DNA from: Actinomycetes bacterium
GTDB lineage: Bacteria > Actinomycetota > Acidimicrobiia > Acidimicrobiales > RAAP-2
Direction of reading: 5' to 3'
NCBI GenBank assembly: GCA_021791615.1
Contig: JAJYWG010000430.1
Span: 1-18,623 of the forward strand
Length of the DNA: 18,623 bases
A program made the translations under genes and the position numbers. Positions 13,811-18,623 of this stretch are shown here, one piece after another. Within the stretch, counting starts at the first letter, position 1; the number at the start of each line of letters is the position of its first letter. The notes under the pieces are model-generated. The model did not search any database, was not told where the DNA came from, and saw only the letters and a program-made list of their open reading frames with translations.

Positions 13811-16000
13811 CTAGCCGCGCCGCGCGTCGGGACCACTCCCGGTCGATTCGGAGCCCATAGGTGCGTCTTTGCCGACGCGATCTGCGGCCGCGCGCTGCCC
13901 ACCCGCAGATCGCCCACCTGCAGATCGCCCAGCCGCAGATCGCCCACCTGCAGATCGCCCAGCCCCGGCTGCCCCGCGTGCCGGCAGCCCAGCCTCTGCC
14001 AGCAACGACCGCACCTCGTCCAAGTGAGCAGCCACCTGCTCGGCGCTCGGCTCCTCGAGGGCGCGTTGCAGCGCGCTACACGTCTGCTGCATTGGGACCA
14101 GCCATGGAGACGGAGCGCGAGGAGGGCGTCCGAGCTCGAAGTCGCGCTCACACGAGTGGACTGCCCAGGTGCCGGTCAGCTCTCGCTCGGCCCTCGTGAG
14201 AGCGACGTAGAGCAGGCGACGCTCCTCTTCCAAGGCGGCCGGGGCTCGCGCAGAACGCAGCGGGACCAGGCCGTTGGACAGACCGATCACGAACACAATT
14301 GGCCATTGGAGCCCCTTCGCTCGATGGAACGTGCTCAGAGTCACCGCGTCGCCGAGACCTGTCGCCCCTACAGCGCCTTGCGCTGTAGGGCTCTCCGCAA
14401 GAGGCTCTCCGTGGTCAAAATTTCCGAGAGTGGCGTGTCGGGCGCCGGGGTCCACGATGCCGGGGTCCACGACACCGGGGTCCACGACACCGGGGTCCAC
14501 GACGACGTCCTGGTCGTGGCCCGCGTCACCCGAGGGCTCCCATTCTCTCCCGGAGATGCTGAACGGCACCTTCTCGGCGGTGAGGGCACGGGCCACGAGC
14601 TCGAGCTGGGAATTGGTTCTCGCCAGGACCGCGATATGCCTCCATCGCGTCCCTGGGCGGTGCATCAGCCATACCTGCCGGGAAACCCATGCCGCCTCGT
14701 GCTCGTCGGTGGCGTGCTCGACCAGTCGTGGCACCGGCCCGTCAGGACGGGTGCTCGTCGGAACCCAGCCCCCTCCAGTCTCCCGCTCACCCCTACCCTC
14801 GACCCGCTCACCCCTACCCTCGACCCCCCGAGCCCCACCCGCGACCCGGCCACCCACAGAGTCCGCACCCGCCAAAGCCGTGACGGGGTCGACAGGCGCA
14901 TCCCGGCAGGAGCCCAGCCCCAGGGCGGCAGAGGCCACCGCGACGATCTGGGGCGAGCACCGATGGTTCTCGCCAAGGCGGATGACGCGCGTCTCGGGGT
15001 ACATCACCGGGACGAGGTTCATCATCTCCGGGTCGGCGCCGTTCCAGCCGTAGACGGACTGCCAGGGGTCACCGACGACGCAGAGGTCTGGTTCGTCACC
15101 GACGATGGCTCGTAACAACCGGAACTGCGCCGGGTTCACGTCCTGCATCTCGTCGACGAACACGTGCCGGTAGCGCCATCGCACGCCTTGGGCGAAGCGG
15201 GTATCACTCTCCACGAGGTCCGCAGCCGCCCAGATGAGGTCGTCGAAATCCAGCAGGCGTCGCTGCCTGCGGGTGCGCTCGTAGAGTTCGTAGAGCTCGG
15301 CCGTCCGGGCAACGCCGCGGGGGGGTCGCCGCCGATCCCTGCGCGCGGCATCCGGGTAGCGGTCGGGACTGACCAGCCTCGCCTTGGCCCACCCGATCTC
15401 GGTGTCGAGCTGGGCTACTGCCGAAAGCGGCCGACGGGCGCGTGCGGCTTGCGAGGACACCCTGAATTGGGAGGCGGCACCCGCACGGGGTCCCCCCTGC
15501 TCACGTGCTGGGTCGAGCGCTCCCCAGGAATCGGTACCGAGGAGCTCGGCGAGCAGGGTCCGCCGATCGGTGAGGAGCGCGGGTTCGGATGCTGTGTGGT
15601 CCAGGCGATGTCGCCTGATCAGTCCGAGGGCGGTGCGGTGGAAGGTCCCGGCGACGACTTCGTCGGCGACACCAAGGGTCCACAGCCGCTGTCCAAGCTC
15701 GTCGGCGGCCTTGCGGCTGAACGTGCAGGCCAAGACGTGCTCAGCGAGAGCCGATCCGTCGCGGACTCGACGGGCGATCCGCAAGGTGAGGACCCTCGTC
15801 TTCCCCGTTCCCGCACCGGCGAGCACGCAGAGCACCGGATCGGGCGCGCTGACGGCCTCGAACTGGTCGGGAGTGATCCCCCCAGGGAGCGATCCCCCAG
15901 GGATCGATCGCCTGTTCGCCATGCCGTCACCAAGCGCGCCGTCACCGAGCGCGCCGTCACCGAGCGTGCCGGCGCCACTGTGTCGGGGAGTGCGTCCCAC
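13811..16000 (-). CDS. UvrD/PcrA-like superfamily 1 DNA helicase
   Basis: A 729-residue ATP-dependent 3'-5' helicase-type protein, probably in DNA repair. SF1 motifs run in order: ITPDQFEAV (Q motif), AGAGTGKTR (Walker A), CTFSRKAADELGQRL (Ia), LLDFDDL, VFVDEMQDVNPAQ (II, with Met where Phe/Tyr is usual), VVGDPWQSVYGWNGA (III), LGENHRCSP (IV), TFHRAKGLQWP (V) and RLLYVALTRAERE (VI). It is closest to the UvrD2 subgroup by impression, but no HRDC domain is seen; the C-terminus is a GRSAGG repeat. Low-complexity blocks interrupt domain 2. The start at GTG 16000 is supported by TAAGTT 7 nt upstream; ATG 15922 would remove the LGDGA repeat. It is first in a minus-strand run with glcD and ilvX. Confidence 0.9.
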   Translation of the reverse strand: MGRTPRHSGAGTLGDGALGDGALGDGMANRRSIPGGSLPGGITPDQFEAVSAPDPVLCVLAGAGTGKTRVLTLRIARRVRDGSALAEHVLACTFSRKAADELGQRLWTLGVADEVVAGTFHRTALGLIRRHRLDHTASEPALLTDRRTLLAELLGTDSWGALDPAREQGGPRAGAASQFRVSSQAARARRPLSAVAQLDTEIGWAKARLVSPDRYPDAARRDRRRPPRGVARTAELYELYERTRRQRRLLDFDDLIWAAADLVESDTRFAQGVRWRYRHVFVDEMQDVNPAQFRLLRAIVGDEPDLCVVGDPWQSVYGWNGADPEMMNLVPVMYPETRVIRLGENHRCSPQIVAVASAALGLGSCRDAPVDPVTALAGADSVGGRVAGGARGVEGRGERVEGRGERETGGGWVPTSTRPDGPVPRLVEHATDEHEAAWVSRQVWLMHRPGTRWRHIAVLARTNSQLELVARALTAEKVPFSISGREWEPSGDAGHDQDVVVDPGVVDPGVVDPGIVDPGARHATLGNFDHGEPLAESPTAQGAVGATGLGDAVTLSTFHRAKGLQWPIVFVIGLSNGLVPLRSARAPAALEEERRLLYVALTRAERELTGTWAVHSCERDFELGRPPRAPSPWLVPMQQTCSALQRALEEPSAEQVAAHLDEVRSLLAEAGLPARGAAGAGRSAGGRSAAGRSAGGRSAGGQRAAADRVGKDAPMGSESTGSGPDARRG
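13903..13962. repeat. 15-bp tandem repeat, 4 copies (helicase C-terminus)
   Basis: The units CCGCAGATCGCCCAC and CTGCAGATCGCCCAG alternate from 13903 to 13962. They encode the GRSAGG-type C-terminal tail. There are no spacers, so it is not a CRISPR array. Confidence 0.92.
14445..14504. repeat. 15-bp tandem repeat, 4 copies (helicase, between motifs IV and V)
   Basis: The unit CCGGGGTCCACGACA is repeated at 14445, 14460, 14475 and 14490. It encodes VVDPG units inserted before the GLGDAVTLSTFHRAKG segment. Confidence 0.93.
14784..14825. repeat. 21-bp tandem repeat, 2 copies (helicase, after motif IV)
   Basis: Two identical 21-bp units (14784-14804 and 14805-14825) contain CTCACCCCTACCCTCGACC. 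They encode RVEGRGE repeats. Confidence 0.9.
15875..15906. repeat. 15-bp repeat, 2 copies (helicase N-terminus)
   Basis: GATCCCCCAGGG-type units are duplicated and give SIPGG-SLPGG just before the Q motif. Confidence 0.7.
15921..15965. repeat. 15-bp tandem repeat, 3 copies (helicase N-terminus)
   Basis: GCGCCGTCACCGAGC at 15936-15950 and 15951-15965, with a variant at 15921-15935. It encodes LGDGA units upstream of the first ATG. Confidence 0.88.
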
Positions 16001-16007
16001 TTGCGAG

Positions 16008-16013
16008 AACTTA
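16008..16013 (-). promoter_or_regulatory. Candidate -10 box of a leaderless helicase promoter
   Basis: Minus-strand TAAGTT lies 7 nt before GTG 16000. The same hexamer occurs on the plus strand at 16027-16032, forming a 6-bp inverted repeat with a 13-nt spacer. No clear -35 is visible upstream, where the IS3-like element begins, so the original -35 may have been replaced. Confidence 0.4.
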
Positions 16014-16052
16014 GTGGTCTGGCTCGTAAGTTTGGGGTTGGCACGGTCTGAC

Positions 16053-16093
16053 GGACATCCACCACAAGGCGCTTAGCGCCGGAAAGGATGTCC
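16053..16093. repeat. Nested inverted repeats ahead of IS3 orfA
   Basis: An outer pair GGACATCC (16053-16060) / GGATGTCC (16086-16093) encloses a tight hairpin GGCGC-TTA-GCGCC (16068-16080). The outer arm overlaps the GGAAAGG Shine-Dalgarno region before ATG 16097, so a folded RNA could limit transposase translation. Confidence 0.65.
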
Positions 16094-16096
16094 ATC

Positions 16097-16405
16097 ATGG
16101 AGACCATGGAGCGGAACAAGCGCCGTGACCGTCGGTCGTACACCCCGGAGTTCAAGTCGGAGATCGTGGACCGGTGCAGAGCCGGTGACCGGTCGATCCC
16201 CGAAGTGGCCCGGGACTTCGACTTGACGCCCTCGGCGGTACGTAGATGGGTGGCCCAGGCCGAGATCGATGCTGGTGAGCGTCCGGGTCTGACGAGTGAA
16301 GAGCGCGAGGAGCTCACCCGGCTCAGAGGGGAGAACAAGCGCCTGCAGGCCGATGTGGATCTGCTCAAGTGAGCGACGGCTTTCTTCGCGAAGGAGACCC
16401 GGTGA
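16097..16405 (+). pseudogene. IS3-family transposase OrfA with premature TGA
   Basis: OrfA is the DNA-binding subunit. YTPEFKSEIVDRCRAG and VARDFDLTPSAVRRWV form the HTH_Tnp_1 helix-turn-helix, followed by a leucine-zipper-like helix (LTRLRGENKRLQADVDLLK). The chosen start is ATG 16097, 9 nt after GGAAAGG; ATG 16088 has no room for an RBS. The frame stops at TGA 16370-16372 after LLK. The same frame then continues ATAFFAKETR to a natural TGA at 16403-16405, which is the usual OrfA C-terminus (LLKRATAFFAKETR). A CGA-to-TGA change of one Arg codon is the simplest explanation. The broken protein has 91 residues, 11 fewer than the intact 102. Confidence 0.85.
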
Positions 16406-16849
16406 AGATGGACCCCTTCATCGAGGCGGAGGAAGCTGCAGGTCACAGCCTCAAGCACAGCTGTGAGCTGTTCGAGGTCTTCCGTGCCGCCTACTACGAG
16501 CGCAAGAAGGATGTCCCCTCGGAGAGGGAGCTCGGCAACGCTGAGCTGACGAGCAAGATCATCGCCATCCACACCGCCTCCAAGGGCACCTACGGAAGCC
16601 CGCGGGGCCATGCCGAGTTGCGGCGCCAGGGGGTCTGCTGTGGGCGCCGCCGGGCGCGCCGCCTCATGCGCCAGGCGGGTCTCGAGGGACGTTGCAAGAA
16701 GCGCTGGCGAACCACGACGGTTCCCGACCCAGAGGTCGAGCGGGCAAAGGACCTCATCCAACGCCACTTCGGCCCATGTACCGAGCTCGATCGGCGCTAC
16801 GTCGGCGACGTGACCTGCATCATGACCTGGGAGGGCTGGCCTTACCTAT
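16402..16849 (+). pseudogene. IS3-family transposase OrfB, truncated before most of the DDE domain
   Basis: The reading frame starts at GTG 16402 (VKMDPFIEAEEA), overlapping the ancestral orfA stop as GTGA and preceded by GAAGGAGA. The N-terminal region shows HTH_21-type features: YGSPRGHAELRRQGVCCGRRRARRLM. The rve/DDE core begins with RRYVGDVTCIMTWEGWPYL, carrying the first catalytic Asp. Similarity then ends at about 16849, before the second Asp and the Glu. The frame runs on to 17049 but that part is not transposase sequence. Inactive. Confidence 0.85.
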
Positions 16850-16855
16850 TAGTTA

Positions 16856-16897
16856 CGTGGAATCACACGGTGGGGTTCAATGGCTCCCCGTTCCACG
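16856..16897. repeat. Inverted repeat at the element's left end
   Basis: CGTGGAA (16856-16862) and TTCCACG (16891-16897) are perfect arms. GGGG (16872-16875) and CCCC (16886-16889) can pair inside them. It lies within 50 bp of the IS3/Tn554-like junction, where recombinase binding sites are expected. Confidence 0.55.
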
Positions 16898-16948
16898 AGC
16901 TGAAAGGTCGGTTGCGTCTTGTCGATTGGTCTGGAGGAGAAGTGGCCG

Positions 16949-18000
16949 GTGTTCGCCCGGCACGCGCGAGCGGTGGAGTGGCTCGGGATCTGGGCGGACC
17001 TCGGCCGGGCGCCGAGGACGATCGACGCCTATGCCCGTGGGCTTGCTGAGTACCTCGAGCTCTGCGAACACGACGGCGTCGACCCGCTCAGCGCCGGCCG
17101 GACGCAGGTCGCATCCTTCGTCCGGGAGCTGACCGGCCGGCCGAGCCGCCACGGGGCGAACACGGTGGCACTTGACTCGGGGACGGGGCTCGCCAACGCC
17201 ACGCTCCAGCAACGTCTGGTGCCGGTCCGGCTGTTCTACGACTTCTTGGTCGAAGAAGGCCTCCGCGACTCGAACCCGGTCGGCCGTGGCCGCTACGGCG
17301 CTCGGCGCGGTCTCGGTTCCGGCGGCAGGGGGCTCGTGCCCCGGCTCGTGAAGCTGCCGTGGATCCCGACTGAGCAGCAGTGGCTGGATGTTCTCACCGT
17401 CTTTCGTGACGAGCCGGTCCGCAACCGCCTGATGCTCGCGCTCGCCTACGACGCCGCGCTGCGACGCCAGGAGCTTTGCTCACTTCGCGCCGACGACCTG
17501 GACCCAGCGCATCGCATGATCCGGGTCCGGGCCGAGACGACCAAGACCCGGAGGGGACGGAGCGTCCCCTATTCGGCGGCGACCGGCGTGCTGCTCGCCG
17601 CCTACCTCGACCACCGTGGCTCCATCAGTCGCAGCCGGGGCCCGTTGTTCCTGTCGGAGTCCCGGCGCAACCGGGCCGAGCCGCTCAGCCTGTGGACCTG
17701 GTCGAAGGTGGTGCGCCGGGTCGCGCTGACAGCGGACGTCCCGCAGTTCTCCACCCACACGACGCGTCACCTCTGCCTGACCGACCTCGCCCGCATGGGC
17801 TGGGAGCTTCACGCCATCGCCACACCTTCGCCGGGCATGCCAGCACGGACTCGACGCTTCGCTACATCCACCTCTCGGGCCGGGAGCTTTCCGACAAGTT
17901 CAACCGGGGGGTGGCGGAGATCCATGCTTGGCGGATCAGCCTGTTGACTGAGACGGGCATCGACGTGGACGGTCGCACGCACGCTGGTGACGACGAGTGA
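16949..18000 (+). pseudogene. Tyrosine recombinase (TnpA/XerD-like), frameshifted
   Basis: The N-terminal SAM-like core-binding domain (RAPRTIDAYARGLAEYLELC) is followed by the catalytic domain. AALRRQEL supplies the box I Arg (Arg172) and HTTRH the His270/Arg273 pair. The frame breaks at about 17822-17826, where the DNA reads GCCACACCTTCGCC. Removing one AC restores IATFAGHASTDSTLRYIHLS, with the second His and the nucleophile Tyr, ending at TGA 17998-18000. The repaired protein would have about 349 residues, near Tn554 TnpA length. The start is GTG 16949 with GGAGGAG 9 nt upstream; TTG 16919 is also open. Either the gene is dead or the base call is wrong. Confidence 0.82.
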
Positions 18001-18623
18001 CGGCGTCCGTGCTCGAGGCCAGCGCTGGCATTGCCGTCGGCCGTCGCTGGGCGAAGCTCGACCTGACCGGCTACGACCACTCCCCTCAGCTGACCGACGA
18101 AGAGCTCCATGCACTTCTCGCCCTTGGCGACGCCGGCGTCCGCCGCAGCCGCGCCCGAGGGGCCGCCCAGCGAGCGCCGCTATGGGCAACACTCGGCCGC
18201 CTGGTCGCTCCGCTCGACTGCGCGCTCGCCTCGCTCGATCACTGTGGCGATGCCCGCTACCGGCGGGCCGGTCTACACGCGGCCGGATTGGTGCTGGGCC
18301 ACTGTGTGGTGACCGAGCGCTCCTATTGGGGATGGACCTCCCAGGACTGGGAGCAGCTCCTCGGTCCGAGTGTCGAGGAGTTCCTGGCCGCACGGACGCT
18401 GCCGACCGAGACGACGGTCCGTCCTTTCCTCGTTGCTCTGGCCTGTCTGCTCGGCGACTTCGACCAGTTCCAGCATCTGGGAACGTTCAACCGGCTGCAT
18501 CTCGCCCAGCTCGTCTTCGGGGCCGGGGCCGTGGAGGCCTCGTTCGGACGAGTCGCCGAAACGCTCGAGCAGTGGGGCTATCGGGACTCCCCGGCCGCCA
18601 AGCACCAGCTCCGAGGCGTCATC
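17997..18623 (+). CDS. Partial protein, probable second recombinase/TnpB-like partner
   Basis: The frame is open from GTG 17997 (overlapping the integrase stop as GTGA) through the last base, 209 codons so far. The protein is helical and Trp-containing, with SYWGWTSQDWEQLLG and QLVFGAGAVEASFGRVAETL. No catalytic residues are visible yet, as expected if this is the long N-terminal region of a TnpB-like tyrosine recombinase whose catalytic domain lies downstream. The identity is inferred from position, overlap and a recalled resemblance to actinobacterial integrases that follow such tnpA genes. It is too short for the RBS-free start to be tested, but the overlap suggests coupled translation. 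Confidence 0.55.
   Translation, partial: MTASVLEASAGIAVGRRWAKLDLTGYDHSPQLTDEELHALLALGDAGVRRSRARGAAQRAPLWATLGRLVAPLDCALASLDHCGDARYRRAGLHAAGLVLGHCVVTERSYWGWTSQDWEQLLGPSVEEFLAARTLPTETTVRPFLVALACLLGDFDQFQHLGTFNRLHLAQLVFGAGAVEASFGRVAETLEQWGYRDSPAAKHQLRGVI

Larger units (their letters stand above)
16030..16849 (+). mobile_element. Decayed IS3-family insertion sequence, right part missing
   Basis: It carries an orfA/orfB pair of the IS3 family, with a nonsense codon in orfA and orfB cut at about 16849 by a second element. The left end is not located exactly and lies between the helicase start (16000) and about 16050. The 5' leader contains nested inverted repeats (16053-16093). The right terminal repeat is not seen in the window. 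Confidence 0.75.
16850..18623 (+). mobile_element. Probable Tn554-like element (left end and first two genes)
   Basis: DNA to the right of 16849 interrupts IS3 orfB. It contains a tyrosine recombinase of about 350 codons followed by a second, longer gene overlapping by GTGA. That order and size resemble the Tn554 tnpA-tnpB(-tnpC) layout, and the roughly 100 bp from junction to first gene also fits. The right end is outside the window. Other integrase-pair or trio elements (for example RIT) are alternatives. Confidence 0.55.

Noticed and set aside
13903..13962. CRISPR-like array
   Set aside because: The 15-bp units are contiguous with no spacers and encode a peptide repeat in the helicase.
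12581..15115. 844-codon plus-strand open frame
   Set aside because: It lies opposite glcD and the helicase, whose motifs are complete; its product is low-complexity with no domain. It is open because of GC-rich codon bias on the other strand.
16850..17049. Continuation of IS3 OrfB to 17049
   Set aside because: After about 16849 the frame has no transposase similarity and overlaps the recombinase gene in another frame.

Overview
The window is GC-rich DNA with GTG/TTG starts, TANNNT -10 boxes placed 6-8 nt before several GTG starts (leaderless transcription), and a Kgd-type fused 2-oxoglutarate enzyme. Together these point to an actinobacterium, plausibly an acidimicrobial lineage. The lineage is inference; no rRNA or marker gene is present to confirm it.

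Layout. (1) Left edge, 1-182: the start of a leftward MerR-type HTH gene, most like an IS607-type serine recombinase. It sits where a TIGR01777-type epimerase gene (152-739, minus) loses its C-terminal half. (2) 736-1845, minus: an alpha/beta hydrolase overlapping the epimerase start by ATGA. (3) 2065-7720, plus: kgd, followed 37 nt later by an unusual protein joining an NYN/PIN RNase domain, a long Lys/Ala-rich histone-H1-like region and an S1-like domain. (4) 7838-9091, plus: a FabZ-like hot-dog dehydratase and exonuclease III. (5) 9196-10725, plus: a Cys-type sulfatase behind the best promoter in the window. (6) 10809-16000, minus: a UvrD-like helicase, a GlcD-like FAD oxidase and an IlvX-like ThDP enzyme. 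The last two overlap by TTGA, and a perfect 9-bp inverted repeat lies in front of the pair. (7) Right edge, about 16030-18623: a decayed IS3-family element (nonsense codon in orfA, orfB cut short) broken by a second element resembling the Tn554 family. That second element has a frameshifted tyrosine recombinase followed by a GTGA-overlapping partner that runs off the window.

Function. The core is chromosomal: TCA-cycle carbon flow (kgd), lipid-type chemistry (hot-dog dehydratase), DNA repair (exonuclease III, helicase), a predicted RNA-processing protein, a sulfatase, and a two-gene unit that could oxidise a 2-hydroxyacid and then process the 2-oxoacid with ThDP. The core is bracketed by mobile-element insertions.

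The most striking global feature is a set of about a dozen short tandem arrays with units of 12, 15, 18, 21 or 24 bp, all multiples of three. Most lie inside otherwise conserved genes and so add low-complexity peptides without breaking frame; the helicase alone carries five.
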